Assembly: GCF_041361465.1 (NCBI RefSeq)
Contig: NZ_JBGKAC010000001.1
Coordinates: 2,914,001-2,978,000, forward strand
Source of the DNA: Halobaculum sp. MBLA0143
GTDB lineage: Archaea > Halobacteriota > Halobacteria > Halobacteriales > Haloferacaceae
Length of the DNA stretch: 64,000 nt
Reading direction: 5' to 3'
Shown here: positions 1-6,972 of the stretch, in pieces
Position numbering within the stretch: the first letter of the stretch is position 1
How the letters are laid out: every line of letters begins with the position of its first letter
The notes under the pieces: generated by a model
What the model was told of the DNA's origin: nothing
The model's database searches: none
Seen by the model: the letters and a program-made list of their open reading frames with translations, nothing else
Program-made: the position numbers and the translations under genes

Positions 1-1168
1 CGCTGACCTTGTCGGCGACGATCCGACCGTGTTCCGCCTCGATCCGGTCGATCCGGTTGTCGTACGGCTCGACGGCGTGGATCGCGGCCGCCAACAACGC
101 GAGCGTGACGCCGTCCTTCTCGCGGACGTGGCCACGGACGGAGAAGCCGCCGGACTCCTCGCCGCCGATCAGGGCGTCCGACTCCGCCATCGCCTCCGCG
201 ACCCACTTGAACCCGACCCGGGTCTCGACAGTCTCCGTGTCGTGTGCGGCGGCGATCCGGTCGATCAGGAACGTCGTCGAGACGGTCCGCACCGCCGGCC
301 CGGTCTCGGCGGAGAGCAGCGCGTCGTACGTCGCGGCGTACAAGAGGTTCTCGTCGACGACCCCTCGGTCGGGCGTGACGATCGCCAGTCGGTCGGCGTC
401 GCCGTCGTTGGCAATCCCCAGCGTCGCCGGGCCGGAGCGGACGCGCTCGACCAGTTCGTCGAGGTACTCCGCCGACGGCTCGGGGGAAGCGCCGCCGAAC
501 TCCGGGTCCGCCTCCGTCCGGAGCCGGTGAACGTCCGCGCCGGCGTCTGCCAGGAGCGCGTCCGTGACGCCGCGGCCGCTGCCGTGGATCGCGTCGTACG
601 CGACCTCGAGCCCGTTCAGATCGGGGATGCCGTCCGCGACCGCCGGGGTGTCGTCGAGGTAGCGGGCGACGAGCCGGCGAGCGTTGTCGGCGTGGGGGGT
701 CTGGAGGTCGACCCGTCGGACACTCCCCCGGTCGTCGCCGGTCGCGTCCGGGTCGGCGGCGCGGAGTCTGGCGACGATCTCGTCGGTGACGGCCGGCAGC
801 GCCGGCGCGCCGTCCCCGGGGACGAACTTCACGCCGTTGTACTCCGGCGGGTTGTGAGAGGCCGTCACCACGAGCGCGCCGACGGCGTCGCGGTCGACGA
901 TGCCGTAGGCGACCAACGGCGTCGGGCGGTCACGCTCCGGGAGGAGCACGTCGAAGCCGTTGCCGGCGAGCACGTCCGCCAACGACTCCGCGAACCCCTC
1001 CGAGGTCGGTCTGGCGTCGTAGCCGACGAGCACCGGACCGTCCGTCTCCCCCGCGTCCGCGAGGTAGTCGGCGACCGCCTGCCCGACCGCCCGGACCCGT
1101 TCGTCCGTGAACTCCGCCAGCGTGTCCCGCCAGCCGTCCGTCCCGAAGGCGATGGCGTCGGTGTCCAT
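1..1168 (-). CDS. Phosphoglucomutase/phosphomannomutase family protein (C-terminus beyond window)
   Basis: Alpha-D-phosphohexomutase, interconverting hexose 1- and 6-phosphates for sugar-nucleotide and glycan synthesis in the cytoplasm. The reading frame runs leftward from an ATG at 1168 and leaves the window still open, so about 389 codons are present. Visible signatures in order are the N-terminal GTDGWR, the phosphoserine loop TASHNPPEYNGVK (catalytic Ser near residue 104), the metal-binding DGDADR loop and the sugar-binding GGEESGG. These make the family certain. The substrate (glucose, mannose or glucosamine phosphate) cannot be decided from sequence. The intergenic stretch behind it is shared with a divergent flavin reductase gene. 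Confidence 0.9.
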   Translation of the reverse strand, partial: MDTDAIAFGTDGWRDTLAEFTDERVRAVGQAVADYLADAGETDGPVLVGYDARPTSEGFAESLADVLAGNGFDVLLPERDRPTPLVAYGIVDRDAVGALVVTASHNPPEYNGVKFVPGDGAPALPAVTDEIVARLRAADPDATGDDRGSVRRVDLQTPHADNARRLVARYLDDTPAVADGIPDLNGLEVAYDAIHGSGRGVTDALLADAGADVHRLRTEADPEFGGASPEPSAEYLDELVERVRSGPATLGIANDGDADRLAIVTPDRGVVDENLLYAATYDALLSAETGPAVRTVSTTFLIDRIAAAHDTETVETRVGFKWVAEAMAESDALIGGEESGGFSVRGHVREKDGVTLALLAAAIHAVEPYDNRIDRIEAEHGRIVADKVS

Positions 1169-1255
1169 ACGTCGACCGTCGCCCCGACCGGTCAAAAAGC
1201 CGCCCGGAAGCGAACCGTTCGAGCGACTGTCGGCGTAGGCGGGGTGTTAGTGTGT

Positions 1256-1363
1256 CCGTCGGGTGCGTCCCCCGACGGGGTCTTACCGTACCCGTCGGGC
1301 GTACTCTCCGACGGGGTCTCACTGTCTCCGTCGGGCGTACTCTCCGACGGGGTCTTGACCACT
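1256..1363. repeat. Three tandem 36-bp units, each with an internal inverted repeat
   Basis: Three consecutive copies start at 1256, 1292 and 1328 with an exact 36-base period. Copies two and three are nearly identical and copy one has a few changes. Each unit contains CCGTCGGG followed eight bases later by CCGACGGGG, so each can fold into a hairpin. The array ends 17 bases before the ATG of the flavin reductase gene. A period of 12 codons leaves an open frame through the array, but the translated repeat does not look like part of the reductase. Function is unknown; a regulatory array or a recent slippage expansion are both possible. Confidence 0.85.
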
Positions 1364-1380
1364 GGACGGCTACTGTGGGT

Positions 1381-1977
1381 ATGGCAGACTCACCGCGTGT
1401 CGTCGCCGTCTGCGGCTCCCGCCGCGAGGGGAGCTACACTCGGGCGGCGCTCCAGTACGCGCTCGCCGGTGCGGCCGACGCCGGCGCCGAGGCGGAACTA
1501 CTCAACCTGGGCGACCCAGGGCTGGACCTCCCGCTGTACCACCCGGGCCACGATCCCGAAGAGACGGGCGACGTGGCGGCCGCGCTGGAACGGGTTCGGA
1601 CCGCGGACGGTGTCGTCGTAGGGTCGCCGGTGTACCACGGCTCGTACTCCTCTACGTTCCGGAGCTTCCACGACTGGTGTTCGTTCGACGAGTACGACGA
1701 CACCGCAGTCGGGTTGTTGGCGACGGCGGGCGGCGGCACCTTCTCCAGCACGCTCGACCACATGCGGGTGACTGTCCGCGGCGTTCACGGCTGGGTGATC
1801 CCACACCAGGTCGGGGTTCGCAACGCCTCCTCGCAGTTCGTCGACCGGACGGAGACGACCGACGGCGACGGCGTGGACGCGGCGTACGTGTTCGACGACG
1901 AGAGCCTCCGCGACCGGACGGAACGACTCGGCCGCGAGGTGACGACGGCCGCGACACGACTGTTCGGCGAGGAGTAG
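1381..1977 (+). CDS. NADPH-dependent FMN reductase family protein
   Basis: Flavodoxin-fold reductase of 198 residues that would move electrons from NAD(P)H to FMN or a quinone-like acceptor. The N-terminal VVAVCGSRREGSYT is the phosphate-binding loop of the family, and VVVGSPVYHGSYSSTFRSFHDW around residues 75-95 is the second flavin-binding region with the usual GSP.Y pattern. The length matches the family. I chose the ATG at 1381 because the protein then begins right at the Rossmann strand; an open frame upstream is only the 36-bp repeat array. The physiological substrate is not evident. Confidence 0.85.
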   Translation: MADSPRVVAVCGSRREGSYTRAALQYALAGAADAGAEAELLNLGDPGLDLPLYHPGHDPEETGDVAAALERVRTADGVVVGSPVYHGSYSSTFRSFHDWCSFDEYDDTAVGLLATAGGGTFSSTLDHMRVTVRGVHGWVIPHQVGVRNASSQFVDRTETTDGDGVDAAYVFDDESLRDRTERLGREVTTAATRLFGEE

Positions 1978-1983
1978 CGTCGG

Positions 1984-2598
1984 CTACAGCTCTTCGACGG
2001 CTTCGGGGACCGCCTGCGGGCCGGCGACGTGGACGCCGTGCCAGCCCGCGGTGCGGGCACCGTCCACGTCCGCCTCGCGGTCGTCACCGACCATCCAGTG
2101 CTCGTCGGCCGCGACCACCGCCTCCGCGGCCTCGAACGGCGCGACTCGTGGCTTGTGGGCGCCGGCCGCCTGGCTCACGACGACCGCGTCCAACGGCTCC
2201 CGGAGGTCGTGGTGGGCCAGCTTCTCCGTCTGCCAGTCCGTCACGCCGTTGGTCAACACGCCGACGGGGTGGTCGTCGCCCAGCCGTTCCAGACACTCGC
2301 GAACGGCCGTCGGCACCCGCGTGCCGGCACACTCCGCGGTGAGGAGTTCGTCGGCGAACGTCGCCGGGTCCACGTCGACGCCCGCCGCGTCGGCACCGGC
2401 GCGGGCGGCGTCCGCGTACGGCTCCGGCTCCAACGCCTGGAACTGGTCGAGAAACGTCTCCTGGTAGGCAGCAACGAAGTCGGTCCGAGTCTCCCCCTCC
2501 AGTCCGACCGCACCACAGGCGCGTTCGAGAATCTTGCCGTAGTCGTCCACGGCGAGGAGTGTCCCGTCGAGGTCGAACCAGACGGCGGTGTCCGACAT
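1984..2598 (-). CDS. HAD superfamily hydrolase
   Basis: Probable phosphatase of the haloacid dehalogenase superfamily, 204 residues. Motif I is WFDLDGTLL with the nucleophile Asp9 and acid/base Asp11. Motif II is VLTNGV, the lysine of motif III lies in the HKPR segment, and motif IV is VGDDREADVDGA. A helical cap lies between motifs I and II. The fold resembles phosphoglycolate phosphatase and 5-nucleotidase-like members, but the substrate cannot be read from sequence. The gene ends tail to tail with the flavin reductase and starts 10 bases after the PCNA gene on the same strand, so co-transcription with PCNA is plausible. Confidence 0.85.
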   Translation of the reverse strand: MSDTAVWFDLDGTLLAVDDYGKILERACGAVGLEGETRTDFVAAYQETFLDQFQALEPEPYADAARAGADAAGVDVDPATFADELLTAECAGTRVPTAVRECLERLGDDHPVGVLTNGVTDWQTEKLAHHDLREPLDAVVVSQAAGAHKPRVAPFEAAEAVVAADEHWMVGDDREADVDGARTAGWHGVHVAGPQAVPEAVEEL

Positions 2599-2608
2599 GT
2601 GGGGGCGG

Positions 2609-3352
2609 TCAGTCGCCCTGAATCCGCGGCGCGAGCATGAAGGTGACGTGTCCCAGCCCTTCGGCGAAGTCGTAGTGCATCTTCACGGGGAAGTCGTCGC
2701 CGAGCTCCACCCGAACCTCGGCGTCGTTGGGAATCGCCTTGTTCATGTCCTTCAGGTAGTCCAGCGAGAACAGCGAGTCGGCGGCGCCGGGGGTGATGTC
2801 CACCAGGTCTTCGCGCTCCAGGACGAAGTCGACGTCGTCCGTGTCACCCTCCGCCTCGATGACGAACGACTCCTCGGCCTCGTCGACACGGAGCTGGATG
2901 TAGTCGGACACCATGTCGGCGGCAGTGATCCCACGGTCGATCTGGGCACCCTCCGGGACGATCTCCGCCGGCAGGTCCAGGTCCGGAATGTCCGGCTCCT
3001 CCCGGATGGAGTCCGGATCGATCAGTGCCAGCGTGTACGACAGCCCGTCGATGCGGACCTCCAGCTTGCGAGTCTCCTCGTCTAGCTCCATGTGGATCAG
3101 GTCGCCGCTGTCGGCCATCGAGGCGATGTCCTCCAGTCGGCCGAGGTTCACGCCGATGACACCGCCGTCGGCCTCGTAGGCCTCGAACGCCGCCGCCTCC
3201 AGCGTGAGGTCGACCATCCCGACGTTGGCGGGGTCGACCGCACGGATCACGAGCTCGTCCTCGTTCAACCGGATCTTGCACTCGTCGACCAACACGCTCA
3301 CCGAGTCGAGCGCGTCCCGGAGGGTCGACGCGCTCACGATCGCCGTGAACAT
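2609..3352 (-). CDS. pcn: DNA polymerase sliding clamp (PCNA)
   Basis: Homotrimeric ring that tethers replicative polymerases, Fen1 and ligase to DNA. It has 247 residues, the standard archaeal size. It opens with [17 protein letters not shown] and shows the central basic helix and connector followed by the C-terminal [25 protein letters not shown], which is diagnostic of PCNA domain 2. The protein is strongly acidic, as in other haloarchaeal clamps. The open frame extends 16 codons upstream, but the ATG at 3352 gives the conserved N-terminus and lies about 25-30 bases from an AT-rich GTATTTTCAC box, which fits a leaderless transcript. Confidence 0.97.
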   Translation of the reverse strand: MFTAIVSASTLRDALDSVSVLVDECKIRLNEDELVIRAVDPANVGMVDLTLEAAAFEAYEADGGVIGVNLGRLEDIASMADSGDLIHMELDEETRKLEVRIDGLSYTLALIDPDSIREEPDIPDLDLPAEIVPEGAQIDRGITAADMVSDYIQLRVDEAEESFVIEAEGDTDDVDFVLEREDLVDITPGAADSLFSLDYLKDMNKAIPNDAEVRVELGDDFPVKMHYDFAEGLGHVTFMLAPRIQGD

Positions 3353-3528
3353 ATGCAGTGACCTACGGACGGTCCGAGTGAAAATACCGTCGATCCACAA
3401 CTAGCCGGTAGCGACTCGGTACTGCCGATTCCCCGCCGCGGCCGTGTGTTCTGGCCGACAGTGTAGACAAAACCATCTGTCCGAGTGCATCCACAAAAGG
3501 GTTAAACGCCGGCTACGTACTGTGGCTC

Positions 3529-3861
3529 ATGAGTGACTCCCTCGGACCGTCGTTCGACTACCCGGAGGAGACGTACTTGTTGTCGGGGGAGACGGTCCGG
3601 ATCGTCTGTACCGACGGCGTGTTGGACGGTAAGCCACGGGTCGACGGCCACCGTGTGGCCGTCCACTACGTCTACGCCAAACACGAGCGCGGCCGTACTG
3701 TCGAGGAACTGCGCGAAGGGGTCTACTCCGAGCTGTCCGAACAGGAGATTCGCGCCGCGGTGAAGTACGCGAACGAACACCCGGACGTGTTGGAGGACGT
3801 GGCCCGCATCGAGGAGGCGGAGTGGCGACAGCTCGGGCGTCAGTCCGCCGACGAAGGGTGA
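3529..3861 (+). CDS. DUF433 domain protein
   Basis: Cytoplasmic protein of 110 residues. The central stretch from about residue 33 (DGKPRVDGHRVAVHYVYA) to residue 87 follows the DUF433 pattern: a small GKP.+.G.R+.V segment, then a helix-turn-helix-like region ending in IRAAVKYANEHPD. Members are helical DNA-binding-like proteins and some act as antitoxins, but no toxin gene adjoins this one, so function stays open. A TATA-like GGTTAAAC lies 29 bases before the ATG, consistent with a leaderless start. Confidence 0.7.
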   Translation: MSDSLGPSFDYPEETYLLSGETVRIVCTDGVLDGKPRVDGHRVAVHYVYAKHERGRTVEELREGVYSELSEQEIRAAVKYANEHPDVLEDVARIEEAEWRQLGRQSADEG

Positions 3862-3868
3862 CCGCGGC

Positions 3869-4474
3869 TCACTCCTGATTCTCGAGCGCGTCGAGCACGC
3901 AGGCGGCTGCGAGCACGGCCTCCCGTGGCACGTCGCCGTCGGCGTCGACACTGACAGTGTACGTGTCCCGCAGCGAGAACTGTCCCTCGATGGCGCCGAC
4001 CTTGCTGCCGTCCGCGTCGAAGATGTCGTACTTGTTCGGAATCAGGTTCGCGAGCGAGACGGTGTGACGCAGCGCCGCGAGCGGCTTGCTCCTCGTCTCG
4101 ATCGTCGCCAACTCCGACCCCGAGTCGGGGTCGCGGATCGTCCAGACCTCGTCGAACAACGAGAAGTCCTCGTCTAACACGACCACCTCCTCGCCGGTCT
4201 CGGCGTCCGTCACGGCGTAGTTCCCGGCGACGTCCATGATCCCGCCCGCCTTCACCGAGAACACCTCCCGGTCGTCGTCGTCGACGAACGGGAACTCCTC
4301 TTTCATCTTGAACATCTTCTGTTTCCCGCGCAAGGCGACCTCGTCGGCGCTGTTCCGGACGACGTACTTGTTCCGCACCAGCGACTGTTCGACCTCGTAG
4401 TAGTCGTCGTCGAGAGAGACCCGGGAGAACCCGTAGCCGCCCGGCGCCGACCCGTGACCTGAGCTTCGAGACAC
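3869..4474 (-). CDS. LURP-one-related family protein (tubby-like fold)
   Basis: A 201-residue beta-rich protein. Repeated short strands such as KYVVRNSADEVALRGKQKMF, VFSVKAGGIMDVAGNYAVTD, EVWTIRDPDSGSELATIETR and KYDIFDADGSKVGAIEGQFSL match the twelve-stranded LURP-one/tubby-like barrel. The function of archaeal members is unknown; membrane-lipid association is known only for relatives. The frame continues upstream to an ATG at 4531, but I prefer the GTG at 4474 because an A/T-only run (4498-4504) lies 24-30 bases before it, as expected for a leaderless haloarchaeal transcript. The longer start would put that run inside the gene. Confidence 0.65.
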   Translation of the reverse strand: MSRSSGHGSAPGGYGFSRVSLDDDYYEVEQSLVRNKYVVRNSADEVALRGKQKMFKMKEEFPFVDDDDREVFSVKAGGIMDVAGNYAVTDAETGEEVVVLDEDFSLFDEVWTIRDPDSGSELATIETRSKPLAALRHTVSLANLIPNKYDIFDADGSKVGAIEGQFSLRDTYTVSVDADGDVPREAVLAAACVLDALENQE

Positions 4475-4591
4475 AGTGCCACAACCCGGCGCAGGTGAAA
4501 AAAGATCTTCGACGAATCTCCGTTTCGCCAACGGTCACCTCCGCCGGACCGCCAACCATACCACCCCCGACCGGTTAGCTCGACTGCACAC

Positions 4592-5542
4592 ATGTCGAAC
4601 CGCGACGAGTACTACAACCGCGCCAAACAGGAGGGCTACCGCGCCCGCTCGGCGTACAAGCTCCAACAGATCGACGACGCCGAGAACGTCCTCGGCTACG
4701 GCGACACGGTCGTCGACCTGGGGGCAGCGCCGGGCGGGTGGCTCCAGGTGGCCGCCGAGCGGGTCGGCGACGCCGGACTCGTCGTCGGTGTCGACCGGCA
4801 GGCGATCGAGCCGTTGGCGGACCACGACAACGTGGAGACGGTCCGGGGTGACATGACGGCCGAGCGCACCCGCGACCGGCTCCGTGACACCTTGGGCGTC
4901 CCGGGAGTGGGGCCGAACGACCGCCGCGAGCAGTCGAGCCTGGGGTCGGCCAGCGAGCTCCGGGCCAGCGACGAGATCGACACGACGGACGACGACGGCG
5001 AGCCGACCGACCGCCAGTCGGACGACGGGGACGACCGCCAGGCCGACGGCCGCGAACGGCCGGACGGGCCGGCGGCCCGACCGGCCGACGTGGTCGTGTC
5101 GGACATGGCGCCGAACGTCTCCGGCGAGTACGAACTCGACCACGCGCGGTCGATTCACCTGGCGCGACAGGCGTTGGAGACGGCGCTGACGGTGTTGTCG
5201 CCGGGCGGAGACTTCGTCGTGAAGGTGTTCGACGGCCGCGAGCTCGCCGGGTTCCGCGAGGAGGCAGCGGAGTCGTTCGAGTACGTCCGGTCGCTCGACC
5301 CGGAGGCCTCCCGGCCGGAGTCGTCCGAGCGGTACCTGATCGGGAAGGGCCGCGTGGACGCCCCCGTGACGGAGGGGGAGCGCCGCGAAGTGGAGATCAC
5401 GGCCGTGGGCGACGAGGGCGACGGGATCGCCACCGTCGACGGCTACACGGTGTTCGTCCCCGGCGGCGAGCCCGGCCAGACGGTGTCGGTGACGATCGTC
5501 GACGTGAAGCCACGATTCGGCTTCGCCGAGCTGATCGACTGA
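4592..5542 (+). CDS. rlmE: 23S rRNA 2'-O-methyltransferase FtsJ/RrmJ with TRAM domain
   Basis: SAM-dependent ribose methyltransferase acting on 23S rRNA. The K-D-K-E tetrad of the family is visible at Lys23, Asp171 (VVVSDMAPN), Lys211 (DFVVKVF) and Glu246 (SERYLI), and the SAM site is VDLGAAPGGW at 41-50. Residues 262-316 form a TRAM RNA-binding domain, as in other haloarchaeal RrmJ proteins. Residues about 105-165 are a low-complexity acidic insertion between core strands that bacterial FtsJ lacks. The gene diverges from the LURP-one gene and is followed by a TPR gene. Confidence 0.93.
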   Translation: MSNRDEYYNRAKQEGYRARSAYKLQQIDDAENVLGYGDTVVDLGAAPGGWLQVAAERVGDAGLVVGVDRQAIEPLADHDNVETVRGDMTAERTRDRLRDTLGVPGVGPNDRREQSSLGSASELRASDEIDTTDDDGEPTDRQSDDGDDRQADGRERPDGPAARPADVVVSDMAPNVSGEYELDHARSIHLARQALETALTVLSPGGDFVVKVFDGRELAGFREEAAESFEYVRSLDPEASRPESSERYLIGKGRVDAPVTEGERREVEITAVGDEGDGIATVDGYTVFVPGGEPGQTVSVTIVDVKPRFGFAELID

Positions 5543-5599
5543 GTCGGCCGGCACCGACCGTACAGAAGCCTTACACACGCAGACCGACAACGAACGCGT

Positions 5600-6349
5600 A
5601 TGACAGACGAGGAGCCGACGGACCACGACTTCTCGGCGGGTCAGGGGCTCGACGAGGACTACGACGCGTTCACGCTGGACCCGGAGGAGCTACAGGCGGA
5701 CCCGACCGCCGTCGACCCGGTCGACACCCGGGCCGTCACCGACGCGCTGGACCGCCGAAACGTCGCCGCAGACCAGGTCGACGTACAGGAGCTCGTCGAC
5801 GTGGGGCTGTCGTACATGCGGATCAACCGGTTCGAGGCCGCGACGGAGACGTTCGAACGGGCCGCCCAGTTCGCCGACGACGACTCGCTGGACGAACAGG
5901 AGGCCTGGACGAACAAGGGGGTCGCCCACGCGGAGCTGGAGGAGTACGACGAGGCGATCGGCGCCTACCGCGAGGCGCTGCGGATCGACGACGAGTCGGA
6001 ACACGCCGCGACGGCTCACACGAACCTGGCGTACGCGCTGTGGGAGTTCGGCGAGACGGAACAGGCATTGGAACACGCCGAGCGGGCCGTCGAGGTGGAC
6101 CCGCGCTTCGGAGAGGCGTGGTACAACCGAGGGTTCTTCCTGGCCGAGCGCGGGCTCGCGGAGGAGGCTGTCAACGCACTCGACAACGCGATTCGGCTGG
6201 GGTTCCGGAACGCGGACGTGTTAGACGAGAAGGCACGCGCCCTAGAGGAGATGGGCGAGCAGGAGGAGGCCGAGACGGTGGCAGAGCGGGCCGAGGAACT
6301 GCGCGAGGAGGCGGAACGCGAGATGGTCGAAGAGTACGGGGAGCAGTAG
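5600..6349 (+). CDS. Tetratricopeptide repeat protein
   Basis: A 249-residue acidic protein with an N-terminal disordered stretch (1-70) and then about four TPR units. The clearest are AWTNKGVAHAELEEYDEAIGAYREALRID and AHTNLAYALWEFGETEQALEHAERAVEVD, then EAWYNRGFFLAERGLAEEAVNALDNAIRLG, followed by a charged helix that ends the protein. TPR arrays bind partner proteins, but nothing identifies the partner. The stop codon directly abuts the ATG of the DUF424 gene, so the two are surely co-transcribed and probably translationally coupled. Confidence 0.88.
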   Translation: MTDEEPTDHDFSAGQGLDEDYDAFTLDPEELQADPTAVDPVDTRAVTDALDRRNVAADQVDVQELVDVGLSYMRINRFEAATETFERAAQFADDDSLDEQEAWTNKGVAHAELEEYDEAIGAYREALRIDDESEHAATAHTNLAYALWEFGETEQALEHAERAVEVDPRFGEAWYNRGFFLAERGLAEEAVNALDNAIRLGFRNADVLDEKARALEEMGEQEEAETVAERAEELREEAEREMVEEYGEQ

Positions 6350-6655
6350 ATGACCGTCGTCGTGACGGTCCGGGAGACCCCAGAGGGGACACTCGTCGCG
6401 GCCGCAGACAACGACTGTCTGGGCGAGACGTACGAGGACGGCGCGGTGTCGCTCACCGTCGAGGAGTCCTTCTACGCCGGCGACGGGGCAGAAGAGCTCG
6501 AACCGGAGGCGGCCGTCGAACGGGTGCGCGACGGCGACACCGCCAACCTCGTCGGCGAGGCGTGTGTGGAGGCCGCCCTGGCGGCAGGGGTGGTCGACGA
6601 GAGCGGTGTGCTGGAGGTGGACGGCACGCTCCACGCACAGGTCGTCTGGCTGTGA
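6350..6655 (+). CDS. DUF424 family protein
   Basis: Small archaeal protein of 101 residues. It shows the DUF424 pattern: an N-terminal strand VVVTVRETPEGTLVAAADNDCLGETYEDG, then SLTVEESFYAG, and a C-terminal half with ANLVGEACVEAALAAGVVDE. The family is widespread in archaea and its role is unproven. The gene starts at the base after the stop of the TPR protein (TAG then ATG), so expression is tied to that gene. Confidence 0.75.
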   Translation: MTVVVTVRETPEGTLVAAADNDCLGETYEDGAVSLTVEESFYAGDGAEELEPEAAVERVRDGDTANLVGEACVEAALAAGVVDESGVLEVDGTLHAQVVWL

Positions 6656-6972
6656 CCGACCGCCGGCGCCCACTCGTGTAGACGAAGTGACAGCAGGCAC
6701 CACTTTCACCTCGGTTTGCGGACGTTTATACACCCGAGGCCACTGTGTCAGTGGTGTGACGGCGGCTCGCTCGCCGTGACGCGACAGAGTGACAGCCCCA
6801 GCGACGGCACCAGGAGTACAAATCAGTTTGAACTAACGCAAACGTGTCGGAACCCCACCGCTTATACTGGTGGGACCGATACCGGTACCTCGCCCGATTT
6901 CACCATGCACTGCGACCAGCCGACGACCGAGACAGTCCCCGACACCCGGGGAGACGACGTGGAGGAGACAGT
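6656..6972. promoter_or_regulatory. Upstream region of the ribonucleotide reductase gene
   Basis: This 317-base gap has no convincing gene; the short open frames across it lack haloarchaeal codon bias. It carries two AT-rich boxes, TTTATA at 6725 and TTATAC at 6862. The second sits in the loop of an inverted repeat with CCCACC at 6854-6859 and GGTGGG at 6869-6874. Another inverted repeat, GTTTG/CAAAC, spans 6826-6843. The nrdJ ATG lies about 105 bases beyond the second box, so the mRNA would have an unusually long leader for this organism. A regulator-bound promoter is the simplest reading. Confidence 0.5.
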
